Assembly: GCA_029961685.1 (NCBI GenBank) | Contig: JARWKL010000010.1 | Coordinates: 30,902,111-30,966,110 of the forward strand | DNA length: 64,000 bases | Source of the DNA: Aristolochia californica | Lineage: Eukaryota; Streptophyta; Magnoliopsida; Piperales; Aristolochiaceae | Reading direction: 5' to 3' | Part shown: piece after piece, positions 1-11,024 of the stretch | Layout: every line of letters starts with the position of its first letter | Position numbering within the stretch: the stretch's first letter is position 1 | Made by a program: the position numbers and the translations under genes | The notes under the pieces: model-generated | The model's input: only the letters and a program-made list of their open reading frames with translations | What the model was told of the DNA's origin: nothing | Databases searched by the model: none

Positions 1-193
1 CCATTACAGAAACTACGACTTCAGCACACAACTCGAATCGGACTTCGGAACAGACTCTCTACCGACAAGATATTGCAGCCTGAAACCTGAAAATTCCCAC
101 TGACCCTCTACCGACGGGGACATTGCAGCCTGAAACCTGAACCAACTCAACGTTATTCAAAAACTGGCCTGGCAGAGTTACCCTAATAGGTGG

Positions 194-931
194 TCACAAC
201 CACAGACTCGCCAAGAGGGCCATCGCTACATGCCCCACCATTAATGGCCCGGTTACCACTCCTGCATTATCAGTAGTCCCGTCGTCGGAGGCCGGCCCGC
301 TGGCCGAGTCCGACGAGTCGGAGCTCTTCTTGGGCTTCTTAAGCGGCGACGGCGCCGGAGCCGGTGGTTTGACTCCGAAGATGTCCAGAGGGAGCAACAC
401 CTTGTCGACCTGGTATACGGCCAGCTGTCCGTCGGTGTAAATCGTGTTGGCCACCGTGGCGTCGTCTACCCCGGTGGAGACATTCACCTGGTTTCCGGAC
501 GTGGTGACATTGAGCGGGTACTCCCCAGCGGCGCTGTTGCCGGCTTGGGTCCGGACGGGGTTGCTCACGGTTTGGAACTGCGACATGGAGAGGAACGTGG
601 GGAGGATGTGGAACTGAACGAGTGAGACCTTCTCTTGGTCGGTGAGGGAGTTGAGGGTCCCGGCCTTGAGGGAGGAGAAGGCGTTATCGGGAGGGGCGAA
701 GAAGGTGAGACCCTGGTTGGAGTTGTTCAGCTGGGTGTTGATCTGGTCGGCAACCTGGGTGACTCTGATCAGGCGAAGGAGGGTCGTGAACTGGCCGGCC
801 TTTTCCAGGATGGCGCTGATGTTGGTAGGACCTGCGGGAGCGGGTGCCGGAGAGGACTGCCCAGCGGCGGAGCCAGTGAATAAAACCAACATTACCAATA
901 CAGAGGCGAGGAAGAAGGAAAGGTTCCTCAT
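194..931 (-). CDS. FLA: Fasciclin-like arabinogalactan protein (group A, FLA11/FLA12-like)
   Basis: Single-exon ORF of 245 aa. It is a secreted, GPI-anchored cell-surface glycoprotein of the type linked to secondary wall deposition. Seen: a hydrophobic signal peptide (about residues 1-24), an Ala-Pro AGP stretch (28-35), one FAS1 domain (about 37-186) with an H1-like motif LTFFAPPDNAFSSL (75-88), the central FH motif (107-108) and an H2-like motif VYQVDKVLLPLDI (173-185). A second AP-rich, Lys/Ser-rich glycomodule follows (189-218), then a hydrophobic tail (about 225-245) typical of a GPI-attachment signal. N-glycosylation sequons are at N37, N141 and N150. One FAS1 domain, two AGP regions and about 245 residues fit group A (FLA11/12), whose known members act in xylem and fibre walls. 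The exact orthologue cannot be fixed. The frame is intact and the start follows directly from the signal peptide. An opposite-strand ORF within it is a shadow. Confidence 0.93.
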   Translation of the reverse strand: MRNLSFFLASVLVMLVLFTGSAAGQSSPAPAPAGPTNISAILEKAGQFTTLLRLIRVTQVADQINTQLNNSNQGLTFFAPPDNAFSSLKAGTLNSLTDQEKVSLVQFHILPTFLSMSQFQTVSNPVRTQAGNSAAGEYPLNVTTSGNQVNVSTGVDDATVANTIYTDGQLAVYQVDKVLLPLDIFGVKPPAPAPSPLKKPKKSSDSSDSASGPASDDGTTDNAGVVTGPLMVGHVAMALLASLWL

Positions 932-1030
932 GTTGGCAAACCGTGAACCTCTGGGTCTGCTCTGGGTCGGTCGTCTTCTGCTTGGAAAGCTGGGATCCGG
1001 AATGATGCAGTGTTGAAGGGGTTTGAGAGG

Positions 1031-1040
1031 GGTTTTATGG
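1031..1040 (-). promoter_or_regulatory. Possible TATA element of the FLA gene
   Basis: On the minus strand this reads CCATAAAACC, about 100 bp upstream of the FLA start codon, followed by a pyrimidine-rich leader. Position and composition suit a core promoter, but no transcript start can be seen, so this is inference. Confidence 0.3.
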
Positions 1041-1149
1041 AGGAAGAAGCGGGGGAAAGGTAGGAGGATCCAATCTGGGTACCATCACCATGCACCAACC
1101 GAGATTGGACATCACACATCAGAAGGTTTATTGGTGGGAAAGCCATTCC

Positions 1150-2000
1150 TTTTACGCTTTCATGAATCAGAGGAGATTAATTGGCGTTGGTACTCCATTG
1201 CTCTCAGACTGGTGAGCACCGCCGACCATTAATCTTGTCACCCTTTCTGACGATCAGCACTCCAACTGGGGCCTCTTGAAACCTAGTCATTGCTTCATTG
1301 TCTGTCTTGTGGGATCCCTGAGGATTTCCTCTCTTGCTCATTAAGAATTAATAAGTTCAAGATTTGTCTTAACCCGGCTGGGTTGAATGAAGATTATAAT
1401 CATTTCTGCTTCTGATTCTAGTTCTGTGAGAGAGGGGGCGGGCGACGTTTTTGTCGGTTAATTATTTGTGTTCCTTTACCGAGGTTAGAGAAGCCTTATC
1501 CAACCATAAATTCATAATTAGGCGGATGCAATCGGTATCTCCGTTTCAGTAAACTCACCAAACAAGTTGTTAAGTAATGAAATACTAGGTTTAATCAATC
1601 ACTAATAGTAGTAATCCGTTGCTTAATGGACAAAAAGCATGTCACCGGGCTTTGCTTAATGTGGGAGGAAGGTGGGGACAGACTTCCCCGGATGAGAACA
1701 TACCACATTCTTGATTGAGATTGCAGAGGTGAAGGCGACAACTGGGTTTTGCTTCTATTTCACATTTCCTGATTGCCATTCGGATTGCTACCACCTTACG
1801 GAAGGAATTTTCTATTTTGTTGATGAAAGAAAGTGCTCTGAATCATGGCACACGTCTGATAGATCTAAAATCACCCACGAAACCTAAAAGCAGAGCTGTC
1901 CACAATGAGTTTACTCGGGCTGTGGATTTAAGTTCTGCCCTTTTGGTAGATAGAGGATGGATTGTTGCATATGAGAAGTAAAATAAAGGGATAGTGATTA
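1150..2000. other. Intergenic DNA, nothing recognised
   Basis: About 850 bases between the FLA promoter side and the first LTR element. No ORF with family resemblance and no repeat boundary was found. Confidence 0.5.
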
Positions 2001-2004
2001 TATT

Positions 2005-2157
2005 TGTTAGATATTGAACTTAATTACACCTTTGCATTGATTAAAGGTGTTATTTGTATAATTTAGAATAGAAAATATAAGTTTTCCATGAGAAGATAAT
2101 TATAACATGGGATAAATACAATATGATCTTATCCGATAACTAAAGGGATTATGTTAA
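2005..2157 (-). repeat. 3' LTR of the TRIM-like element
   Basis: Matches the repeat at 5019-5178 through much of its length, including GATAAATACAAT and the ATCCGATAACTAAAGGGATTA block. It starts TGTTAGATATTGAAC on the plus strand. The inner edge towards 2157 is estimated from where similarity to the other copy stops. Confidence 0.6.
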
Positions 2158-2280
2158 TCCCTTATTATGCACCCTCAAGATAGGCCACGACTAGAGAGAC
2201 TAATCTTATCTCGTAGCAATTGAAATTGTAAACTTGGCACTGACTTTGTAATGATATTTGTTTTGAGGGTTCTATGATGT

Positions 2281-2796
2281 AAAAGAACGGGAAAAACAAC
2301 AACACCGGTAGCGATTGGGGTAGACGGAATCAGAGAGAGCGCATCATCCGACGAAGAGATGTGTTTTGAGGGTTCTTGGAAGCAAAAGGACGGGAAGAGT
2401 AGTGACATTGGTAGCGGTTGAGGCGGACGGAATTGGAGATAGCGTATCATCTGACGAAAAGATGTATTTTGAGGGTTCTTGAAAGCAAATGGATGGGAAG
2501 AGCAGTGACACTGGTAGCGGCTAAGGTGGACGGAATCAGAGAGAGCACATTGTTCGGTAAAGAGATGTGTTTCGAGGATTCTTGGAAGAAAAATGACGGG
2601 AAGAACAACAACACTAGTAGTGGTTGGGGGCGGACGGAATTGGAAAGAGCGCATTGTTCGGCAAAGAGATGTGTTCCGAGGGTTCATGGAAGCAAAAGGA
2701 CGGGAAGAACAACGACACTGGTAACGACTGGGGCAGACAAAATCGGAGAGAGTGCATCGTCTGACGAAGAGATGTGTTTCGAGGGTTTTCTATGGC
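2281..2796. repeat. Five-copy tandem array, 103-bp unit
   Basis: Consecutive units begin near 2281, 2384, 2487, 2590 and 2694, each starting AAA(A)-GGACGGGAAGA-like and containing GACGGAAT, AGAGAGCGCAT and GATGTGTTTCGAGGGTTC. Divergence between units is modest. Because 103 is not a multiple of 3, the frame rotates from unit to unit, so the ORFs crossing it are not evidence of coding. The array lies within the TRIM-like element. Confidence 0.85.
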
Positions 2797-3154
2797 CAGT
2801 GTTTAAAGTCATCAATGTACCCTAAGAGATCATACTTGATAAGGGCAAATTTGAGCCAAAAGGGAGAGACTTTCAGTGTGCTGGAACTGAGAAACAGTGA
2901 GAGGTAGTCGTTGGCTGTGAGTTTTTTTTCCTTCATGCAGGTGAGTTTGCACGAGGGCTAAAAAGGTAGCACAAGGAGGGAAGGGGGGGGGGGGGGGAGA
3001 GGGGGACTTCAACAATGATTTCATAGGAAAAGCAAGAGGGATTGAGAGAGACATGGACGGAGAAGAGGGAGAGAAAGGTAGAGAAGGCCAGAGTGTTAGG
3101 GATAACAATTAGAGAAGCGAACGCTCTTACCGTTTGCTTGAAGGGGATCGAGAG

Positions 3155-4731
3155 TAGGGGTGGCAACGAGCTGAGCCGAGCCAAGCCTGAACCTGCCTAT
3201 GTTCGAGCCGAGCTTGATTTAAATATTTTGAACTCGAGCTCGAGCCTAAAATTGTTATCGAGCTCGAGCCCAATAATTTTAACCGAGTTCAATCTGAGCT
3301 CGAGCTTCAACATTCATTTAAAACTTTTCAAAAAATACATGTCTCAAGTTAGAACTCCAACATACATTTAAAACTTTTCAAAAAATACATGTTAAATAAA
3401 TTGTATATATATGCATACATTTTACATAAAATTGGGCATACATTTTACATAAAATTAAGCATGACCTCTACATAAAATTGGGCATGACCTCTACTTAAAA
3501 TTGGGCAAAAGGGTGGCATCGAATTGAGCTGAGCCCAAACCTTCCTATGTTTGAGTTGAGTTTGATTTAAATATTTCAAACTCGCGCTCGAGCCGACCCT
3601 AGCCTCGAGCCTAAAATTGTAATCGAGCTCAAGTCTAATAATTTTAACCGAGTTCGAGCTTAACCTATATTTAATACTCTACATAAAATATATGTAAAAT
3701 AATTTATATATAAAATTATGCATACATTTTATAAAAAGAATGATAGAGGAAGTTTGGGATTGAATCTCGATAATGGATAAAAATGCACTAATATTAATTT
3801 TTTTTACCCCAAATGTTGCCTAGCTTATTTTGTAATTTTTGAATCTAGCCATAAATTTACTATGGCCTCCTTAGTGGCCCTGGTTGCAAATTTATATTCA
3901 AGGAAAAATATTTCTTATCTTTCCTATGATACATATTTCCAAAAAAAACCTTTAAATAAAATCTTATTACTATTAGTGACTTACTAGACAATTACAATAA
4001 ATATTTTAAAATTTTCTTAGGAAAGTTAAAAGGACCTCTTATTGCCTCTTCTAGGGAAATAAATAAAAATTAATAATTAATCTAATATATAACTATACTT
4101 ATAGATAAATTTTTAATCAAATAAAATGTCAAACACAAAATTGCTATGAAAATTGCCTCATGCTAAAAGTATTACAACATCAACTGTCAAATACTTATTC
4201 AAAAATGGGAGGAGGGGGGGAGGGATTATTTTTCCCTTCTAACTTAGGTCCTCTGGTTTCCGCTGAGGACGAGGAATGACGAGGAGGGAAAATCTTCCAG
4301 CGGCGTCGGCAAGGAACTTTTGTCGGAGATAACGGCTGCGACAGAGGCGGCGGTGACGGAAACAAAGGCGAAGGCAGACGAAGGGGAAGAAATCAAGTGG
4401 CGGCCACAACAACAGACGGGAGGGGCTCGACGATGACAAGGGGAGGAAGAATTCCTCCCCCCCCCCTCCCCTCACTCTCGCTCCTGCTCCGCTCAGCGCT
4501 CCAGCTCTTTGTCCCGCTCTCTGGTCCCAACTCTCCCAAATCCTCTGAATCCCGTGTCGCTTGTTAAATTAATGAGCCAGCTCGCGAGCTTTCGAGCCGA
4601 ACCTTGATTCTGTCAAGCTTGGTTCATTAATTTAAACGAGTCGATCCCGGATCTCGAGTTCGGCTCGAGATCCAGGTATACCGAATCAAACCGAGCCTCT
4701 CTCAAGCCGGCTTGGTTCAAAGCCACCCCTA
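3155..4731. mobile_element. hAT-like non-autonomous DNA transposon with 8-bp target duplication
   Basis: Starts TAGGGGTGGC and ends GCCACCCCTA (inverted termini). It is flanked by the 8-mers ATCGAGAG (3147-3154) and ATCAAGAG (4732-4739), a target duplication with one mismatch and the 8-bp length typical of hAT elements. Both subterminal regions are dense in GAGCTCGAGCC-type motifs. Near one end lie short tandem repeats containing CATACATTTTACATAAAATT and GCATGACCTCTA (about 3411-3505). A GC-rich block with a G/C homopolymer lies at 4210-4480. There is no transposase ORF. A related copy lies at 61582-63046 in the opposite orientation. It is inserted within the TRIM-like element at 2005-5178. 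Confidence 0.78.
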
Positions 4732-5006
4732 ATCAAGAGCGACGGTTGCCAGATGGAGTGCTTATGAGGAGAGTCTCACGTGTATGTGCTGGCGAGCCAT
4801 GTGGTAGAGCTGGCGTTCTGGAGGTACGATGGGTGGAAATCAGGCCCGATGCGACGATGGAGAGGGCGAGGCGGATGGAATCGAGAGCACAATGTCCGGG
4901 TGGTTCAACTTGGGAGGGTATGTCAGAGAGTGAGTTACGAGTGGAGAGGCAGAGGAAGCAAAACAAAAAAAAATCAGAGGATGGAAGAGATATAGAAGAT
5001 CGATAT

Positions 5007-5018
5007 GCTCTGATACCA
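5007..5018 (-). other. Primer-binding site (initiator Met-tRNA) of the TRIM-like element
   Basis: The minus strand reads TGGTATCAGAGC, the standard plant LTR-element primer-binding site complementary to the 3' end of initiator Met-tRNA. It directly abuts the LTR at 5019, which fixes the element's orientation. Confidence 0.75.
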
Positions 5019-5178
5019 TATTAGATATTAAACTAAACCACTCCCTTATCAATTGATTAAGGGTTGTATTTATACAATTTAGAATATAAACAATAAAATT
5101 TACATGAGAAGATAATTACAACATAGGATAAATACAATGGGATCTTATCCGATAACTAAAGGGATTAGTGTTGTTACA
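5019..5178 (-). repeat. 5' LTR of the TRIM-like element
   Basis: Partner of the repeat at 2005-2157. It borders the primer-binding site. The outer end is set at TTGTTACA (5171-5178) because a minus-strand LTR normally starts TG; this is approximate. Confidence 0.6.
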
Positions 5179-5184
5179 TTAAAT

Positions 5185-6600
5185 AGAGATGGTAAGGGGT
5201 AGTGAAGAAACATCCGACTGATATGCTCAAAGTTATGGCGAAATATTGAACCTATTGTTTTATTTCAAAAAAAATTAAGTCGTTAGTGCCAAGAGAAAAG
5301 ATTGAGAGTAAAAAAGTATTTGGAAGTTAAGAGAAATATAAATGGGAGATTTTGAGAATCATGAATCAGAGATTTTAGAGTTTCAATCCGGTTCTTGATG
5401 TCTAGGCGTCAAATCATGATTGTGAGACTGGCCATGAATAGAGCAGTGCCAAGAACGGTATGAACAAAATTGAATCCCTCTAGATATCTTTAAGGCTTTG
5501 AGTAAGGATGTTATACCCATTAAATGTCCTAAATCCATTATCAAATCCATTCCACTGCAAGTATTTTTCTATGTTGTTCATGCGTTGAGGCAAATTACTT
5601 TGAAATAAAATAATAATTCATTGTCAAATAATACGAATGCATTTCTGAAAAAAAATCACCTTGCAGCTACAAAACAACGAAACACACAGAAGATGAAAAA
5701 CTCATTAGAGAACTAGTTTCTTCATATGGGTATATTCATTGATATCAAGGAATTTGCAGTTTTGCAGTCCAAAGGAAATCGCGGGATCATAGCCTCATGC
5801 CAGCCACTTGTGTCTTGCTATTAATCCTGAGCCAAGAACAATCTTAATTGTTTCATAACCAATCCCAACAATCCAGAGAATAGATAAAATAAACAAAAAT
5901 CAAAGAAAAGTATTAAATCAAGCTTGAGGTTGACACTAGGCAAGTAAAGATTTTTTTGCTCGTCTGAAACCTTTTTTAAGGAAATGTGTACTGGAACAAT
6001 TGCTTTTTATGATATTTGTTTTAGAACAAGATGGTATAAACTAAAACATGTTACTGGGTTCTACGTTTCATCCAATGACTCTGAAACTTAAATTTATCTG
6101 CCAATGCTTCACTTTGTTTCTTTTGAGGAACGATGTGTTGGTGGGAGTAGAGCTTCCACTTCAATGACCCATTGAAGTGTAAAAAAAACATAAGCTTCCT
6201 CAAAGGTTACTTCATTATGGAAGACCAAACCAAATATTGTCCACACGAAAAAAGGAGTTAATTCTGCCATCATCCATTAAGTGAGTTATAAAGGAACCAA
6301 AGTTGTTTTCCATTTGCTATTATATTTGTAAATTTAGTGATTTTCCTTTTGTGCCTCTTTATTTAGGAATGACTAATGTCATCACAAGATTTTAACTCTT
6401 TGAAGAGTTCAAATTAATACAACTTTGTAATTGGAATTCTCATTGTTCAAAGATAGAGGCAAGTAATTATAAGTATGACTTCGAGACAATTTTCTAATTT
6501 GAGGCTGTTAGTTTTACTTGATTACCTACTATATTGCTTTACCCATCCAATTGAGTACAAAAAAACTATTTAAGAAATTTTTATAGAAAACAATTGTACT
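5185..6600. other. AT-rich intergenic DNA, nothing recognised
   Basis: No ORF with a recognisable domain, no paired repeats and no RNA gene were found. It is probably old intergenic or relic sequence. Confidence 0.45.
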
Positions 6601-6899
6601 CATTCAAGGTTTTGGGGAAATTTATATGCCTTTCATTAAAAGGAACTATAGACACGAAAATTTTAATCAACAAAAATTAGAACCTCGGTTGACGATTAAG
6701 ATCATGGACATTAATCAACGATCGAGATTGAAAGAGCCAGATCACCAGTTGATTGATCAACTAAGTCAAATTCCTCAAAGGTCAAAGTATGGAGATTTAG
6801 TCAAAAGGTTGTTCAATGATCAAAATTAGATTTTCAATCAAAATCAAAGCCAATTACCGATATCAAGACACAATGAACTAGATTATAATGAGGCCACAA

Positions 6900-7530
6900 G
6901 TAAGATTGAATCAAAATGGGACACCACCTAAGCACCACATAAGCTGGGTGACACATGGGTAACACACTGCGTCGAAAGAAAACTCCACTCAAGCAAGAAA
7001 AGTTTCACCTTAAAGAAAAAGTGGCATTGTGGATAAGGTGAAGTGTCATATTTTAATGGAAAGTGGAAAGAGTCTTGCCACATGTATCTATCCATTGCAA
7101 GTGGACCCCCACTCTATAAATAGAGGTACCCTTAGGTGTTTGGAGGATCATTTTGAGAGAACTTTTGGAAGAACTCTAAGAGAAAAATAGCTAGAGAATT
7201 TCTCCTAGTTTCAAGTGCATCAAAAAATTTTCTTGCAAGAAAAGAAAAGCTTGAATCATGTTCCCAATGACTTAAATTTTAAATTATTCCAAAGCCTTGT
7301 TGGATTCAGAGCAACAAATAATCTTCTTTGCAACTACTCTACCACTATCCTTGAAGTTGCTACATGTAATTTGGGGTCAAATCTTCTCGTCATAACTGAC
7401 TAGAAACTAGCTATAAATCAACATTAGTTAATCAAAGAAGTTCCAATTTATCTATCGTATTAATCAAGGTTGAGGTCAAGTTCGTGTACGAAGATAGAAT
7501 CAAAGGATTAAATTGGAGGGTGAACCTTAC
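6900..7530 (+). repeat. Possible LTR/promoter region of the downstream Ty3/gypsy relic
   Basis: Contains a strong core-promoter-like CTCTATAAATAGAGG (about 7111-7125), upstream of a gypsy gag remnant on the same strand. No second copy is in the window, so LTR ends cannot be set. The call rests on position and promoter content only. Confidence 0.3.
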
Positions 7531-8584
7531 ATCACTTGAAATTTTATAATTTTCTTTTGTTGTTGCATTTACGCTTGTGCCAGTTCACGGATCGGCTCCC
7601 TTGTACCTCGACATTTTTGATAGATCTGATGGGAGAACCTCTACTCCTCCACTTTCACATTATCAACCTAATGGCGTCATTTGACAATGGCAAAGTAAAG
7701 GGAGTTAACATAGCCGACTCGACCCCTCATTACTCAAGCATGAGGCGCCACATTTAATTACCACCTACCCACAAGCCTTCAAGCCAATCACACATTAGAG
7801 TTCTCCTTTCTCTCAAAAGGGGGCATTTGGCTATGCTTTTTCCGTTATTCGTGTCGGTCCAGTCACTTGTGCGATGACAAAGAATCACTCCACCAACCAA
7901 TCTTCTTTCAGAAGAAGAGACAACAACCAAAGCATTATCTTCTCTCTAAAAAAGATTCAAGGGCGCTAGAGTTACTCAAGCATGGTAACGACACACTAAT
8001 ACAACATTCTCACTAATTTGTCAAAGACACAACTTCATTCTTTAAGAATAACTCTAATGCCTACAATGGTCAAACATTTTGAGAAGTACTATGATGCTAC
8101 TTCTTTGGTTAGTAGATCAAGTCTTCCATCCCCCTCAAAGGTTTATTCGCCCATTATGTCATCTTTAATCAAAGTTACTGTAATGATGAATCAAACAAAA
8201 ATTCTTAAGGAGCAAATCTTTGAACTCCATTAGGCGATGAAGGAGCGGGAAAAACAAATCTTGGCCCGAGACGCCCAAATTGCTTAACTCATGAACAAGT
8301 TAGAACATTTAGTAGTTAATATGGGAGAACCCACTCATGTGATATACAAAAATCAAGCATCTACAAGCACTTCATCAATCCACTTCCTAAGTAGCATGGG
8401 TGTTAGAAGGATTCTAACTAGTAGAAGGTGACTCTATTACCCCTTAATGAAATCATTACTAACGCCATTCAAAAAAATCCTCTAGTTGACTGTGGGTAAA
8501 TATATTAAGCATACATAAAGCTCTATAGTCGACGCATTCAAGCACTCATGATGTAGCTTGGGTACACCCACCAAAATTCTAGTA

Positions 8585-9440
8585 ATTCAATGGTAATGAA
8601 ATCTTAAAAATTACATCGCCCTCTTCAACAAGACTTGCAAGAATGTCGACACTAAAGGAGACCTTCTTGTGAAGTCATTGAACACTCCTTGAGAGGAAAT
8701 TCATTTAATTGGTTCATTGAACGGCCATAAGAGTCACCTGGGAGTAACCAGAGCACGATTTCCTGGGCCGATTTCCTAGCACTTATCTCATTGTAACCTT
8801 GATTGAGCTTACCGAAATGAAGAAACAAAAAGGGAAAAAAGTGACTGGCTACATTAACTGCTGGAGAAATCTAAGCCTTAATTGCAAAGAAAGCGTCAAG
8901 TTGTGACTAAAATCAATATCAATGTGCATAGGACAGATACCTTGGGGATTACTCTACTTCTTCCAAAGTTAGAAACCCAAGCATTTTCAAGAGTTAGTTA
9001 TAGAAGCACTTAACATGGAAATCCTCATCAAACAAAAGAGTGAGGGAAATGCTTCCATTGATGACCTTGGAAAGACGGCTAAAGTCATAATAAAGGAATA
9101 CCCAAAACTTTACTCAAATGGTTTATCTAGAATCTCACATAAACAATGACATTATACTTACTAAAATCATAGATAAACCAAAGAAAGGCAGTGACCAAAA
9201 GAAGTCAATGAAGATAGAAGTTAGAAAACCTACATTGAAGGACATACAAACAAACTCTTGTCCCTTTTTAGACTCCAATGTGCCTGTGATGTTGGAGCAA
9301 CTACTAAAGAAGTAGATGGTACAATTTCCAGAGCCAAAGAGGATACAAGATGTGGGGAAGACTAATGATTCAAATTATTGTAGATTTCTTCAGATAATTG
9401 GTCATCCCATAGAAAAATATTTTGCAACTAAAAAATAAGA
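8585..9440 (+). pseudogene. Ty3/gypsy gag remnant
   Basis: Reading through frameshifts and stops gives a plant gypsy Gag (Retrotrans_gag) pattern: FNGNE and NYIALFNKTC (about 8587-8625), GDLLVKSL (about 8655-8680), SLRGNSFNWFIE (about 8688-8725), YINCWRNLSLNCKE (about 8850-8893). A downstream linker follows with PTLKDIQTNSCPF, LDSNVPVMLEQLLKK and YCRFLQIIGHPIEKYF (about 9220-9424). These correspond in order to the matrix/capsid-like and post-capsid parts of plant gypsy Gag. No protease, reverse transcriptase or integrase follows, because a Copia LTR begins at about 9490. The relic is therefore truncated by a later insertion or deletion. Confidence 0.75.
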
Positions 9441-9489
9441 TATGTGAATTGGCATTGTAAGGGCATTCTATTAGACCAAAGGTAAAATC

Positions 9490-10955
9490 ATGTCAATCTC
9501 TTTTATTTTGATGATAACAAAATGTATAGCTTGAAAGTGTATCATTAAATGTATTTTAGGCATATGTTTTTCAACACAAATATTATGATGTATATGGAAA
9601 AAACTTAAGATAAAATAACAATCAATAAGTTGTCAAGTCAAGACTCTAAACAAAAAATCATTGAAGATTGTTATTGTGAAGAAGACATTACACAAATAAG
9701 AAGTTTGAAGACTTGAAGACCTAGCGTCAAAGTCAAAAATAAATCTTAAAAACTCTAGCTATGTAAGTAGATAACCAACCCAACTCGATTTCTTAAGCTC
9801 AATTATGTTATAGAGCTTTAGAGCATGAAATATTTCAAAACCATGTTTTAATCGATGTATATAATTTTTTTGCAATTGGTAAATCCTTTAGAATATCCTA
9901 TATCATGCTTAAATATCAAAGTAGTACACTGACATATGATACGATTGATCAACCAACATGGGCTTGATCTATCATCTAGAATGCAGACTAGTAGAGCTTA
10001 TAAAGCATGATCAATCACAAAGAATGCTACCATATATGATTGTAAAACATGGTTGATCATACTTTGTTGCATGATCAATCATACATGACTTACATAGCTA
10101 ATCCTAGAAAGCATGATCAATCGATCAAAATTGGTTGATTGATCAATGACATTTTTTTGAAAGATTTAAAACTCATTCATTGATGCCCTCATCAACCAAT
10201 AAGCTTACAAAAAATATAGTCATTATACATGGTTGAATGATCATACTTTTTTAGTCATCGATCAACACTTTTTATAGTTTTTTGAAAATAGGAAATTTAA
10301 AGCTAGCTTGGTTGGAAAACTTATAAATAGGCCCTCAAAATCATAGAGGACAATGAGTTGAACTTTCATTGGCATACCTAATCTCAGGAAGGATATCTTT
10401 GGGCTTAAAATTTTAATTCTACCCTTTTAAAGAGAAAGACTCTAAATTTACCTAAACTGTTCATTTTCTCTTCATATTATATGCATTAAGTTCCATCAAT
10501 CTCTTAAACATTTCGGTTTAATTTTTTAAATATTTGGAGGCTTGGATCTAAATAGGAGAAGGGCTATCTCTCCAAAAGAAAGTTGTAAATTTGATTTTAC
10601 TCATTTGTAATTTAACTTTCTTTAATAGAGGTTTGCTAGTACCTTAAAGCTAGAAAAATTGACATTCTACAACCTGAAATCTAGAAAGGGAATGCCCACT
10701 AGAGCTGGAATATACTTTGTATTGAATCTTTTCAAAAGAGATTATATTGTGTAATTGGGGATCACACTTGGATTAAATCTCTTTGTATATTTCACTGAAT
10801 AGAGCATGATAGGGGAACATTGAGAATAAAAAATCATTATCTCCTTGTGATGTGTGACTTTTAATTATTTGTCATATTTATCATTTCACACTAAGCGATT
10901 AAATTTTCATTTAAATTCTCAATTCACCATGTTCTTGAGAAGCTACTTGAGCCAG
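9490..10955 (+). repeat. Copia-type LTR, about 1.46 kb (family G, copy 1)
   Basis: Contains TTTTGATGATAACAAA near the start and many short palindromic GATC-centred motifs (TGATCAATCA, GATCGATC-like) in its first half. TTATAAATAGGCCC (about 10320) acts as a promoter-like element, and the LTR ends just before a degenerate Met-tRNA primer-binding site. The same organisation recurs at 21095-22395, 22400-23953 and, on the minus strand, 56670-58235. The outer edge is approximate. Confidence 0.65.
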
Positions 10956-10973
10956 CAATTGGTATAAGAGCAA
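10956..10973 (+). other. Degenerate primer-binding site of the Copia relic
   Basis: Reads TTGGTATAAGAGCAAGCC, a one-base variant of the initiator Met-tRNA complement, directly before a gag-like reading frame. It marks the LTR/internal junction. Confidence 0.6.
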
Positions 10974-11024
10974 GCCTAAATCATTTGAAATCTACAATTA
11001 CATTCTATTTTATTCAACTGATTT

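Larger units (their letters stand above)
2005..5178 (-). mobile_element. Short non-autonomous LTR retroelement (TRIM/LARD-like), split by a hAT-like insert
   Basis: Two related direct repeats of about 155 bp (about 2005-2157 and 5019-5178) share stretches such as ATCTTATCCGATAACTAAAG and GAGAAGATAATTA. Just inside the right repeat, a perfect 12-nt primer-binding site for initiator Met-tRNA lies on the minus strand, so the element reads right to left. Without the inserted hAT-like element the body is about 1.6 kb and carries no gag or pol, so it must have relied on proteins supplied elsewhere. Its interior holds a 103-bp tandem array. LTR outer ends are uncertain by several bases and no clean target-site duplication was found. 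Confidence 0.68.

Noticed and set aside
635..1016. Plus-strand ORFs opposite the FLA gene
   Set aside because: Shadows of the GC-rich FLA coding sequence on the other strand; Gly/Glu-rich translation without family features.
2175..2825. Long ORFs on both strands (170 and 135 codons) across the 103-bp array
   Set aside because: They are produced by the tandem repeat; the unit length is not a multiple of 3 and both strands are open, with no domain resemblance.
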